64,000 bases of DNA. It comes from Ipomoea triloba. Taxonomy: Eukaryota > Streptophyta > Magnoliopsida > Solanales > Convolvulaceae. The first letter of the stretch is position 1; every line of letters begins with the position of its first letter. The position numbers and the translations under genes are program-made. Of the stretch, positions 1 through 10,769 are shown piece by piece. The stretch is taken from NCBI RefSeq assembly GCF_003576645.1, contig NC_044916.1:5987442-6051441 (forward strand), in the 5' to 3' direction. Under the pieces are notes generated by a model. It worked only from the letters and a program-made list of their open reading frames with translations. It made no database searches and had not been told where the DNA came from.

Positions 1-431
1 ACGCTCAAAACTGATAATGGGTGAATAAGAAATTGGTTCTCAAAGTTGACCCATTTGAGTTAGAAAAATATAGNTAATGGGATAATCAGTTGAGTAATTG
101 TTGGTTGACCGTAGAGCGTTGTGTTGGAGGAAGAAGATGATATATAGTGAAGATGATATTGCCCTTCACTATATATCATCTTCTTCCTTCAACACGTTGA
201 TATTCTCTGGACAAATAACTGTTGGAAAAAAATTAGCATAAAATGGCATTTTACTGGCAATATTGTGGTACAAATATATGTGGGGTCCACTTTCGATTTG
301 GGTCGGGTCAAAGTGGATTCGTGTTCTTCGTAGTTAGACGAAAAGATTGATATATTGTACGCTCAAAACTGATAATGGGTGAATAAGAAATTGGTTCTCA
401 AAGTTGACCCATTTGAGTTAGAAAAATATAG
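1..431. repeat. 73-bp direct repeat pair flanking a hairpin
   Basis: Positions 1-73 recur at 359-431 with no difference I could see (both begin acgctcaaaactgataatgg). A single N follows the first copy at 74, so an assembly join is possible. A near-perfect hairpin lies between the copies (separate entry). The arrangement could be a small element flanked by long direct repeats or a contig-joining artefact. No coding potential. Confidence 0.7.
121..195. repeat. near-perfect hairpin, 32-bp arms
   Basis: The left arm 121-152 is the reverse complement of the right arm 164-195 except for one position that would still pair as G-U in RNA. The loop is 11 nt (153-163). The arms are purine-rich on the left and pyrimidine-rich on the right, centred on tatatagtgaag. 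The size suits a small foldback element or a small-RNA precursor; nothing here decides between them. Confidence 0.85.
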
Positions 432-530
432 AGAAAAACCTTTCAAGTAACTTTTGTCCCACATTGGTTTGAGAAGGGGTTTGCATCACTACTTATACAA
501 GAGTTTTTCTAAGGCTCGCGCGCAGGGGGG
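415..530 (+). other. possible LTR/TRIM U3-like fragment
   Basis: A cttttgtcccacattggtt motif is followed about 50 bp later by an acttatacaagag TATA-like stretch. The spacing resembles the 'cccacat ... ttataag' promoter module found in the LTRs of many small plant retroelements. No paired LTR, primer-binding site or polypurine tract was found, so this is only a resemblance. Confidence 0.25.
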
Positions 531-639
531 GTGCGCCGACACCTGCATGCACAAATGTCGTTCAGAAAATTGGTTGGCCTTGCGGGTTGAATTATGCAAA
601 ATTTTCATATTTTTTACAATATTACGCAAACCATACCAT

Positions 640-3600
640 AATAATATCGATCTGTTTTGGGCAGCAAGTTAAAACTGAGCATATTGTTTTTATTAATAGT
701 ATAGATTGCATTGCAGAGAAATATATATACTGAATTACTACCATTAGTAATTCTACTCTAGAATTGTATTACGAATAGGAACGTAGATAAGAATATATTT
801 TATTAGGAATTCTATTTTAATCAATTGTATTAGGGATATGAATTGTATTACCATATCTTACAATATTACGCAATCCATAATATTATAGGTCTGTTTTGGT
901 CGGGAAGTTAAAACTGAGGATATTGTTTTTATTAATAGTATAGATTGCATTGTATAGAAATATATATACTGAATTATTACCATTACTAATTCTAGTCTAG
1001 AATTGTATTACGAATAAGAACGTAGAGAATGATATATTTTATTAGGAATTCTATTTTGATTTACAATTGTATTAGGGATAGGNGATATATTTTATTAGGA
1101 ATTCTATTTTGATTTACAATTGTATTAGGGATAGGAATTGCATTCCAATATTTTACAATATTACGCACACCAAAATATTATAGGTCTGTTTTGGGCGGGA
1201 GTTAAAACTGAGGATATTGTTTTTATTAATAGTATAGATTGCATTGCAGAGAAGTATATATATACTGAATTATTACCGTTAGTAATTCTAGTTTAGAATT
1301 GTATTACGAATAGGAACGTAGGGAAGGATATATTTTATTAGGAATTCTATTTTGATTTACAATTGTATTAGGGATAGGAATTGCATTACAATATTTTACA
1401 ATATTACGCACACCAAAATATTATAGGTCTGTTTTGGGCGGGAAGTTAAGACTGAGGATATTGCTTTTATTAATAGTATAGATTTCATTGCAGAGAAATA
1501 TATATATTTTATTAATAGTATAGATTTCATTGCAGAGAAATATATATACTTTATTAATAGTATAGATTTCATTGCAGAGAAATATATATACTGTATTATT
1601 TCCATTAGTAATTCTAGTCTAGAATTGTATTACGAATAGGAACGTAGATAAGAATATATTTTATTAGGAATTCTATTTTAATTTACAATTGTATTAGGGA
1701 TTGGAATTGTATTACCATATTTTACAATATTGCGCACACCAAAATATTATAGGTCTGTTTTGGGCGGGAGTTAAAACTGATGATATTGTTCTTATTAATA
1801 GTATAGATTGCATTGTAGAGAAGTATATATACTGAATTATTACCATTAGTAATTCTAGTTTAGAATTGTATTACGAATATGAACGTAGAGAAGGATATAG
1901 TTTATTACGAATTCTATTTTGATTTACAATTGTATTAGGGATAGAAATTGTATGACCATATTTTACAATATTACGCACACCCAAATATTATAGGTCTGTT
2001 TTGGGCAGGAGTTAAAACTGAGGATATTGTTTTTATTAATAGTATAGATTACGCACACCAAAATATTATAGGTCTGTTTTGGGCGGGAGTTAAAACTGAT
2101 GATATTGTTTTTATTAATAGTATAGATTGCATTGTAGAGAAGTATATATACTGAATTATTACCATTAGTAATTCTAGTTTAGAATTGTATTACGAATAGG
2201 AACGTAGAGAAGGATATAGTTTATTAGGAATTCTATTTTGATTTACAATTGTATTAGGGATAGAAATTGTATTACCATATTTTACAATATTACGCACACC
2301 AAAATATTATAGGTCTGTTTTGGGCGGGAAGTTAAGACTGAGGATATTGTTTTTATTAATAGTATAGATTTCATTGCAGAGAAATATATATACTGTATTA
2401 TTTCCATTAGTAATTCTAGTCTAGAATTGTATTACGAATAGGAACGTATGAAAGAATATATTTTATTAGGAATTCTATTTTAATTTACAATTGTATTAGG
2501 GATAGGAATTGTATTACCATATTTTACAATATTACGCACACCCAAATATTATAGGTTTGTTTTGGGCGGGAGTTAAAACTGAGGATATTGTTTTTATTAA
2601 TAGTATAGATATAGATTGCATTGCAGAGAAATATATATATTGAATTATTTCCATTAGTAATTCTAGTCTAGAATTGTATTACGAAATTATTTCCATTAGT
2701 AATTCTAGTCTAGAATTGTATTACGAATAGGAACGTATGAAAGAATATATTTTATTAGGAATTCTATTTTAATTTACAATTGTATTAGGGATAGGAATTG
2801 TATTACCATATTTTACAATATTACGCATACCAAAATATTATAGGTCTGTTCTGTGCGGGAAGTTAAAACTGAGAAAATTGTTTTTATTAATAGTATAGAT
2901 TGCATTGCAGAGAACTATATATACTGAATTATTACCATTAGTAATTCTAGTTTAGAATTGTATTACGAATATGAACGTAGGGAAGAATATATTTTATTAG
3001 GAATTCTATTTTAAGAACGTAGGGAAGAATATATTTTATTAGGAATTCTATTTTAATTTACAATTGTATTAGAGATAGGAATTGTATTACCATATTTTAC
3101 AATATTACGCACACCCAAATATTATAGGTTTGTTTTGGGCGGGAGTTAAAACTGAGGATATTGTTTTTATTAATAGTATAGATATAGATTGCATTGCAGA
3201 GAAATATATATATTGAATTATTACCATTAGTAATTCTAGTCTAGAATTGTATTACGAATAGGAACGTAGGGAAGAATATATTTTATTAGGAATTCTATTT
3301 TAATTTACAATTGTATTAGAGATAGGAATTGTATTACCATATTTTACAATATTACGCACACCCAAATATTATAGGTTTGTTTTGGGCGGGAGTTAAAACT
3401 GAGGATATTGTTTTTATTAATAGTATAGATATAGATTGCATTGCAGAGAAATATATATATTGAATTATTACTATAGATTGCATTGCAGAGAAATATATAT
3501 ATTGAATTATTACCATTAGTAATTCTAGAGAGAAATATATATATTGAATTATTACCATTAGTAATTCTAGTCTAGAATTGTATTACGAATAGGAACGTAG

Positions 3601-3850
3601 GGAAGAATATATTTTATTAGGAATTCTATTTTAAATTACAATTGTATTATTGATAGGAATTGTATTACCATATTTTAAAATATTACGCAAACCATAATAT
3701 TATAGGTCTATTTTGGGCGGGAAGTTAAAACTGAGGAAATATTATAGGTCTATTTTGGGCGGGAAGTTAAAACTGAGGATATTGTTTAGGTCTATTTTGG
3801 GCGGGAAGTTAAAACTGAGGATATTGTTTTTATTAATAGTATAGATTGCA
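640..3850. repeat. satellite-like tandem array, ~241-bp unit, mosaic
   Basis: About a dozen copies of an AT-rich unit. The landmark 'aggtctgttttgggcggga' or close variants recurs near 651, 891, 1186, 1429, 1755, 1996, 2074, 2315, 2557, 2846, 3129, 3377, 3708, 3749 and 3791. The commonest spacing is 240-248 bp. Longer spacings (283-331) and short ones (78, 41, 42) come from internal partial duplications of different unit segments, for example three copies of a ttattaatagtatagatttc segment at 1466-1590 and three short copies at 3695-3830. Short open frames here are periodic artefacts. The single N at 1083 sits between two identical ~50-bp segments. Confidence 0.9.
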
Positions 3851-3960
3851 TTGCAGAGAAATATATATACTGAATTATTACCATCAGTAATTCTAGTATA
3901 GAATTGTATTACGAATAAGAACCTTGAATTATTCCAACTTTGCCCTTGTTAACTAATCCT

Positions 3961-3961
<1 letters not shown>

Positions 3962-4003
<42 letters not shown>

Positions 4004-4028
4004 CAACAACAACAACAACAACAATAAA
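3962..4028. repeat. (TAA)n-(AAC)n compound microsatellite
   Basis: About a dozen ATA/TAA triplets pass directly into about nine AAC triplets. No gene is visible around it. Confidence 0.95.
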
Positions 4029-4175
4029 CAACGAACAACAACGTATATAGAATAAATATATATTTATATAATCAAATATACATGTATGTATATTTATATA
4101 TTTATTTTTTTTAATATTAAGCATTGATATACATTCATACATATAAATTAATAAATACACACGCCGAAGACACAT

Positions 4176-4199
4176 ATAAATAAATAAATAAATAAATAA

Positions 4200-4238
<39 letters not shown>
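4176..4238. repeat. (AAAT)n-(AT)n microsatellite
   Basis: About seven aaat tetramers are followed by about 18 AT dinucleotides. Confidence 0.95.
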
Positions 4239-4239
<1 letters not shown>

Positions 4240-4750
4240 AGGAAATTATAGTAAATTGATTCATATAACTTAAAATATAACCTTTAACCAAACAAAGTAA
4301 TATTATATTCCACAATTCAAACCAAACACATAAGGTAATCTTACATTCACACAATCTCACATTACTTTCTTGGAGATAATCCTATTACCTGATGTAATCC
4401 AAGATTCCGTGAACCAAACGACCCCTTAATGTAATATAACATTACTAGGTAATCTAACTTAACCAAACAATATAATATATGTTACCATGTAGTGTTATAG
4501 TATTCCGGTTACTGTTTCAAATGGGTGATCATAGATTTTAACCTCAATAATGGGACTTAGATTTTTTTACTAAAAATATTTGAAAAAGTATAAAAACATA
4601 CACTACATTGTAAATAATCTATTTTAAAAAAATATTACCAAACCCACATTAATCAGGTAATTTAAGATCAAATGAACCAACATAACTTTTCTCCCAGCCT
4701 TCGTATCTTTGACTTCTGCTCATGTATGGAAAGGAATGTCGAAGCCTTCC
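4239..4750. other. AT-rich non-coding DNA with a MITE terminus
   Basis: No gene seen. At 4410-4430 the string gaaccaaacgacccctta matches the right end expected of a Harbinger/Tourist-like MITE (inverted end ggggtcgtttggttc, TTA after it). A convincing left partner was not found. Confidence 0.4.
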
Positions 4751-4751
4751 C

Positions 4752-5892
4752 CAAGGTAATTTATATCACGGATCAGAATTCACATAGCATTTTGGACTTT
4801 GAATTGAAATGATGAGGTACAAAATTCATACTCGTAAGATATAAAATTTTATAACACAAAATACAAAGAATCACAACACAAGACACATACGCATGTTATA
4901 TATTTACTTATTTTTCAAATCTGATTTGGATACATAATTTATGTTCATAGGCACAGAATTTCACAACACAAGACACACAAATTCATAACATAAGACACAA
5001 TTACTAATTTGTTTCAGGTACATAATTCATAATCTTAAGGTATAGAATTTCATAACACAAGGCACAAAAACTCACAACATAAGACACATACACATGCACT
5101 ATGGTCTACAGTGCATTGTAAACCCTGGTCGCCTGGTATAAGGATTGCGGCAATTTATATCATAGACTAGGGTCCACATAGCATTGTGGACCCTGGATCA
5201 AAACAATGTAGTTTAATATTTAAGCTTTAACAGATTTCGTAGCTTCCATTTTCTCATGTTTAACACAAATTTTAATTTATTCTAGGTACAGAATCCATAC
5301 GTTTAAGGTACAGAATATAATTATGTAACATGAGGTACATAAACGAATAACACGAGATACATATATATGTTTTCTATTTTACTTATTCTCATATCTGATT
5401 TATGCAAATAATTTATGTCCTATAGGCACATAATTTCATAATACAAGACATAAATTTGTAATATAAAGCACACAATATGTTTTGTGTTATACAACTATTA
5501 ATCAATTTCAGGTACAAAATCCTTAAGCTTAATGTACAAAATTGCGTAACATGGGATACATCAACGCATAACACGAGATACATATATATGTTTTCTATTT
5601 TACTTATTCTTAGATCTGATTTATGTAAATAATTTATGTCCTATAGGCACATAATTTCATAATACAAGACATAAATTCGTAAAATAAGACACACAATATG
5701 TTTTGTGTTATACAACTATTAATCAATTTTAGGTACAAAATCCTTACGCTTAATGTACAGAATTGCGTAACATAAAGTACAGAAACGCATAACACGAGAT
5801 ACATAAATATGCTTTACAATAATTAAAAAAAAATCTGTAACGCGAAATGAATAACAAACGATCGCCATTAAAATTAAAGTTCAAAATGTCGT
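4752..5892. mobile_element. palindrome-ended non-autonomous elements (two or more, fragmentary)
   Basis: Two similar left ends are visible: ggtaatttatatcacggatc at about 4754 and ggcaatttatatcatagact at about 5151. They match the left end of the better-defined element at 32970. At 5170-5196 gggtccaca and tgtggaccc are inverted around tagcat, followed by a degenerate aaaacaatgtagttt motif. At 5092-5140 a likely right end (ctatggtctacagtgcattgtaaaccctgg) lies back to back with the second left end. Interiors are arrays of short degenerate repeats (caca/aagacac, acgagatacatatatatg). No ORF of note. Exact borders and target duplications are unclear. Confidence 0.5.
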
Positions 5893-5893
5893 C

Positions 5894-6497
5894 GTATAGG
5901 ACCCGCAAATTATTGTGTGGACCATGCCACAAAACGACGTCGTTTAATTCTTAAAAAAAAAAAATTCGCTCCTTTGATTTTAACGGCCTCAATCGTCCGT
6001 TATTCATTCTCTCCTTCGCTGATGTGTGGTCATCGCATTGCTCGCTCATTCTCTCCTTCGCTGCTTTGATTTCCTTTTCTCCTCTTCTCTCTGCAAATTA
6101 TTTTCGAATTGCTTGGCAGATTGATTTCCGATTGTTGATTTATCTTCACAAATTGCGATTTCCTTGTCTGCAAATTCTCTTCGTGAATTATTTCCTTCTC
6201 GCTTCTCTCTCAACTTAATACAGGTATTTACATGCGATTTAGGTTTCATTTTTAATTTGAATTTCGATTTATATTGTTTACTTTTCTATATTGCAGGTGA
6301 TTCGAATGCTTTGATTAATGTTGAATTGATTTCTGCAATTGATGTTGATCCAGGTTTGTCTTTTGCTTATTTTTCCTGATTTGCATTGCATTGCAGTAAG
6401 TGTATTCTATTTAGGATTTGGTTAGTTGATTGGACAAGGTACATTATTTTTGCACATAATGTACATTATTTAAGTGCATAATATACAGTATAGGACC
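5894..6497. mobile_element. palindrome-motif element bounded by a 10-bp direct repeat (tentative)
   Basis: The 10-mer gtataggacc occurs at 5894-5903 and 6488-6497. Just inside the left copy is cgcaaattattgtgtggacc, then aaaacgacgtcgttt, the same terminal modules seen in the other palindrome-ended elements. The right side carries gtacattattt repeats like those inside the foldbacks at 41713 and 27763, but not a clean inverted copy of the left end. The middle (6000-6380) is pyrimidine-rich with short open frames and splice-like cag sites; it could be captured 5' UTR sequence, but no protein family is recognisable. Confidence 0.35.
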
Positions 6498-6605
6498 AGG
6501 ATCCACGGTATAACGCTTGAAGGACTGCTTCCCCGGCTTGAAGTCTTCCTTTGGGCCTCTTCCCCTTTAGTTTTGAGTTGGGCCGTGTTGAACAACCCTT
6601 TTTTC

Positions 6606-7280
6606 TAGGGCTGTCAAGTAGGGCCGAAGCCCGTGGGCTGGCCCGCACCCGCCCCGCAGTGGGGCGGGCTAGGGCCTCCAAAAAGAAGGCCCGCCAATTA
6701 GCGGGCCTAACGGGCTTTGCCCGCGGAAGCCCGCAGCCCGCGCGGGCTGACCCGCGGGCCATGCTATTAAAAAAAATTAATATATATAATTACTTATTAA
6801 TTATAGATGATATATATTACTTTGAACTTTGAAGACTGAAGAGTGCATTGATTTGAATGTTATGTTTGAATTTTAAGATACTAAGTATTAATGTGTAATA
6901 AAATGTAGGAATGTTTTTACTTTGTTTATGTTGTTTCCCTTGTTTGATGCGTTATTGTGTTCTATGTTTTTATAATTTAATGATTTTGGTGGTTTTTTAA
7001 TTAGTGGGCTGTGAACAGTGTGAAGTTTGTTATATTATATTAATCTAATATCATATATTTTATTTTAAATATTATTTAATATTTAATTTTAGATTTTTTA
7101 AATATTTATTAGTAGGCCCGCGGGCCAGACCGCCAAACCCGCAAGCCCGCGCGGGGCGGGCTTGGGCTGTATACTTCCAAGCCCGCGGGCTTCGCGGGCC
7201 GGCCCGCATAAGCCCGCGAAAATAAAAGCCCGCAGCGGGCCGGGCCTAATGGGGCGGGCCGGCCCGCTTTGACACCCCTA
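6606..7280. mobile_element. hAT-type non-autonomous element with GC-rich GCGGGC ends
   Basis: The ends are inverted: left tagggctgtcaag, right ctttgacacccccta-like (7267-7280). They are flanked by an exact 8-bp direct repeat, cttttttc, at 6598-6605 and 7281-7288. An 8-bp duplication with such ends is the hAT signature. About 170 bp at each end is dense in gcgggc/gcccgc and strikingly GC-rich, around an AT-rich core. Open frames across the ends come from the GC-rich repeats. A diverged relative lies at 47927-48661. Confidence 0.88.
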
Positions 7281-7289
7281 CTTTTTTCA

Positions 7290-7630
7290 TTATTCCATCA
7301 AGCATGAATACACACAAGAAAAAATGTCTTTAATTTAACATACATCGAAAGCTACCACCCACTGCAGGTGATACCTTGAATATTAAATTGATAAACATAT
7401 GAGTGAGCTGGATTAAAAAAACATAGAACTAAAGTTCTTATAATTTATGTTCACCAAAGGAGAGAAAAAAACAAAAAGCAATTCAAACTTAACTCCCACT
7501 GGCCACTGCCATATGAATTGATGAAAAGAAATGAAAACCATCTTTCCCTGGGGAATTGAAGTCAATAAAGATTGCATACAATTAATAGCTTTTATTTATA
7601 AAATAAAATAAAATTCATTTATGCATGTTA
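7290..7630. other. 3' flank of the HD-Zip gene
   Basis: AT-rich DNA downstream, on the minus strand, of the HD-Zip stop codon. It presumably contains the 3' UTR. No other gene or repeat recognised. Confidence 0.5.
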
Positions 7631-8224
7631 TTAGCCCCAAAAATCTTTCCCATTTGCCCAACTCGAACCAGAATTTGTATTTGACCCATCTTCTGCACCA
7701 ACCAGGGAAGCATACAGCTCCTCAAACTGCAACCCCTCCTCATCATGGAAACTGGAGCTCATGCCTTCATCACAACAGCTTGAGTTATAATTAGGCGATG
7801 GAGAAAATGAAGAAACCCTAGCTAGGGCTGCAGCTCCTTCTTGCCCTTGTGATGATGACCCTCCAACCACCAACATCCTCTCTTCTGCCCTCTTCAGCTC
7901 TTCTCTCAGCTTCCCCATCTCTCTCTCCAGATGTCTCTTCTCAGCCAACGCGCTCTCGAGCTTCACCTGGAGCGCACTGTAGTCGAGCTCCAGGCTCTGG
8001 CTCTTCCATCGCGCTCGCCTGTTCTGATACCAAATTGCAACCTGTCGCGGTGGGACCCCTAGGTCCCGCGCGAGCTGGAACTTGCGCTCCGGGTCGAGTT
8101 TCTTGTTCGAGTCGAAACTCGCCTCCAAGAGCTTCACTTGGTCTTGGGTTAGCCTCTTCTTGTTGTGGTTGAGAGATGATGATGAGTGGGTTTTTTGCTT
8201 GGTTTGAGAGTTCAAGAAATTCAT
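7631..8224 (-). CDS. HB52-like: HD-Zip class I homeodomain-leucine zipper transcription factor
   Basis: Predicted nuclear DNA-binding protein of 197 aa from one uninterrupted exon. A serine-rich N-terminus (1-20) is followed by the homeodomain (about 22-76), opening with [14 protein letters not shown] and ending with recognition helix [17 protein letters not shown] leucine zipper follows immediately with heptads L78, L85, A92, L99, L106, the alanine replacing the third leucine. Homeodomain plus adjacent zipper without START or MEKHLA domains places it in HD-Zip I. The KKRLTQDQV start and zipper pattern best recall the ATHB-52/ATHB-54 branch, although that assignment is from memory. Family members bind pseudopalindromic CAATNATTG-type sites as dimers. 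The acidic, aromatic C-terminus ([10 protein letters not shown] ... DFWG) resembles an AHA activation motif. Helix 3 has Tyr where most plant homeodomains have Phe (WFQN to WYQN). The start is the first ATG of the frame. Confidence 0.93.
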   Translation of the reverse strand: MNFLNSQTKQKTHSSSSLNHNKKRLTQDQVKLLEASFDSNKKLDPERKFQLARDLGVPPRQVAIWYQNRRARWKSQSLELDYSALQVKLESALAEKRHLEREMGKLREELKRAEERMLVVGGSSSQGQEGAAALARVSSFSPSPNYNSSCCDEGMSSSFHDEEGLQFEELYASLVGAEDGSNTNSGSSWANGKDFWG

Positions 8225-8500
8225 GTCAGGAGCTGATGAGGTGAAGATTTAGGGAGTTGCAATGAAATGAAATGAAATGACACGAAACGTCATATATATG
8301 CTTTTATTATATGGTATGGGTTGATATATAGGCCAGGGAACAGATGAGGCTTTAATTTAATGTTTGGTATATATGATTATTTTAATGTTCTTTGATTTGA
8401 TATCAGCTGATTAACTAATGTGTTTGCCATTTTGCCTAGCTAGCTATAAAGTAAAGACTTATCAATAATAAGAACGTTTATAGCCACCTATATATACTAA
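8225..8500 (-). promoter_or_regulatory. putative promoter/5' UTR of the HD-Zip gene
   Basis: On the minus strand, TATA-like stretches (cctatatatc near 8320-8332, catataataaaag near 8303) lie about 80-110 bp before the ATG. Tandem tttca pentamers (8259-8280) probably fall in the 5' UTR. A Tourist-like MITE begins at 8501, about 280 bp upstream of the ATG. No transcript evidence is available. Confidence 0.35.
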
Positions 8501-8966
8501 GGGGTTTTTAGTTCGCATATGAGAATTGAAATCGGAATTAAAATTAAATATTTGATAATTGTAATGAGTTTTGGTAAAAATATTTTGCATATTTGGTGGT
8601 ATGGTGGAGTTGAAATGATTACGAATATTGATGTTTGGTTATGTATGACACTTATGATCCTATAATGGGAATAAAAGTTTTTAAAATACAAAAATAAAAA
8701 AATTAAGACAATTGATCTTAATATAATGACATTCAAAGCACCAATATGAAAAAAAATAAAAAGAATCTAAAAGCACTAATTCAAACCTAAAAATCATATT
8801 ACTAATAAGATTAAATGATACATATTTTAATTAGGGAATGCGAATTTTAATTGAAGGGGTAATCAAATCTCATAGTTGTGTTTTAAACAGTTGTCAGCTA
8901 AACAATAACTATGATTTTGATTCTCATTATATTCCTAGTGTGCAAACTAATGAACCAAACACATCG
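8501..8966. mobile_element. Tourist-like (PIF/Harbinger) MITE, copy 1
   Basis: About 466 bp, bordered by TAA on both sides (8498-8500, 8967-8969). Left end ggggtttttagttcgcatat; right end aatgaaccaaacacatcg. The inside matches the other five copies in this window (gagaattgaaatcgg, tttggtggtatggtggag, aactatgattttgattctca). This is a long, diverged form similar to the copy at 40838. Confidence 0.75.
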
Positions 8967-8969
8967 TAA

Positions 8970-9393
8970 TATACCAAGTAAAATACTGTTTTTTTTCCTA
9001 ATTTTATCTTTAATGTTTACCAAGAACATTTGGTTCAACTATTTTGATTAACATGTTTGGTGGAAGGTTATCTTTTATATTAAATAACCACTTTAATTTA
9101 ATACTTCAATAGATTTAATAATAACAAAAGACAATATATATATAATGATTTTTAAATTTATTTAAATAAATATTAAAAATAAAAAATAAAAAACTAACCA
9201 CAAAAAATAGTCACATCAAGAGTGACAAAAATTAACTTAAGAGAATCACATTTTCTCATCAAGACAAGGGAAAAAGCTAGCTTATGTGACAGACATATAA
9301 CTTTCAACTCCCTTAGAATCTTAAGATAACATAAACCGAACACTTGTAAGTGACATTCCAATGTAACATTCCCTTGGTAATATATACAAAACT

Positions 9394-9450
<57 letters not shown>

Positions 9451-10768
9451 ATTAGAACATTATACAATTTTCATTAGAAGTAGTGTTAGAGTCAGTTTAG
9501 GCATGACTTACTCTAAAACGGATTAGGTCGGGTAGGGTTAAGACTAGCCTTTCTAGGACCATGATTGGGACCAATTCAGTATAGTCACCTGTAGTAATTT
9601 TTGTTAAGAATGGAATTTAATTAAATTTTAATTCATGAATATAATGTAAATTTTACTACATCTATGAACATAACTAATGTGCTCATTATTTATGTTACAT
9701 AGATCATTTGTTTATATACATTCCGTGCATCTTTTCGGTATTGGGTCAGGGTCATACAACCTTAAGGGTCTGACATTTTATATGGGAGAGCAATTTCGTC
9801 TCACTAGAACACAAGATTATTGGCGGTTAAATAATGGTTGTTAATTGAGCAAGAAAAAATTGATAAAACACACATTGCTTACTATTAAATATGTGGTATT
9901 AAATAATTAAATAATTAAACAAATTGTTTTAAAAAAATTAAAAATTAAAGTGTTAATTGGTATTAGTATTGACAATACAAATATATACGTTTACCAAGTT
10001 ATACTAATATAATTTTAAGTACTGTTAGCATTTGTATAAACAATATCTAGTAACCCACTATACATGTATGCTTGTATTGGTACAACACAACATAGATGTT
10101 TGGCACAAAAATAAAAAAAATAAAGCGAATATATATTTGAGATATTCTTGTAAAATTTTTTTTATTCAATTTTAATTTTTTGTAAGAATTTGGGTTTTAA
10201 TTAATTTTATCATTGTATTTTTAAATTAATAAAATAGAGAATAATTACTAACTTGTTTAACGAAGCCAGGCCACATACTTAATTGTCACTGACATGTTAA
10301 AATATATTAACATGCATGGCATAAAAATTTGCTACATTTTTTTAAAGAATAAATACTTTTTTTATTTGTTATTTAATTTACCTTTAAAACATTAATAAGA
10401 ATTATATCATTTATATGTATTGATATGGAGTATCTTGAATGGCATCTATCAAAAGGCATGTTTAGGAGAGTGGTCCACTAATCGAGTCACACTTCAAAAA
10501 TTAGGTTTTTAGGATGTATTGTGTTTAAAATTATAAAAAAAATTTAATTAAAAGAGTATTAATTGTTTCAATTTCTTTTTTTTTTTAATAGATATAACTG
10601 GCAAAAGAGACAATGGATTACATAAATTGTAACCAAGTTAATTATGTCCACACAATCTGCAACCAACAATGATCGTAAACCATTCGATAAATCGTCAAAC
10701 ATACACTTGAAATCCTAAAAGCAATATTTCAATTATTGTGGCTATTCAGTTAGCACAAGAATTTGGTT
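8970..10768. other. AT-rich intergenic DNA
   Basis: No gene recognised. It contains an AT microsatellite (9397-9449), a probable MITE-like stretch at 9017-9350 (tttggttcaac near the left, aaaccgaacactt near the right) and, at 9728-9830, a faint relative of the SINE at 31426. Confidence 0.5.
9397..9449. repeat. (TA)n microsatellite
   Basis: About 26 TA units. Confidence 0.97.
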
Positions 10769-10769
10769 A

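Noticed and set aside
121..195. Calling the hairpin a microRNA gene
   Set aside because: Pairing alone is insufficient; no known miRNA recognised, and adjacent direct repeats and an N suggest a repeat or assembly origin.
454..672. 72-codon open frame near the start
   Set aside because: Runs from an LTR-like stretch into the tandem array; no domain, no homologue recognised.
1396..3558. Several short open frames with repeated YIYFSAM or VKTDDIV segments
   Set aside because: Periodic translations of the 241-bp repeat, in conflicting strands.
4976..5830. CRISPR-like array of short repeats
   Set aside because: Repeats are degenerate, irregularly spaced and inside a plant transposable-element context; no cas genes.
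6466..6832. Open frames of 93-98 codons on both strands, Arg/Ala/Pro-rich
   Set aside because: They are produced by the GC-rich gcgggc ends of the hAT element; no stop codons occur simply because of composition.
7849..8172. 107-codon plus-strand frame
   Set aside because: Antisense shadow of the HD-Zip coding sequence.
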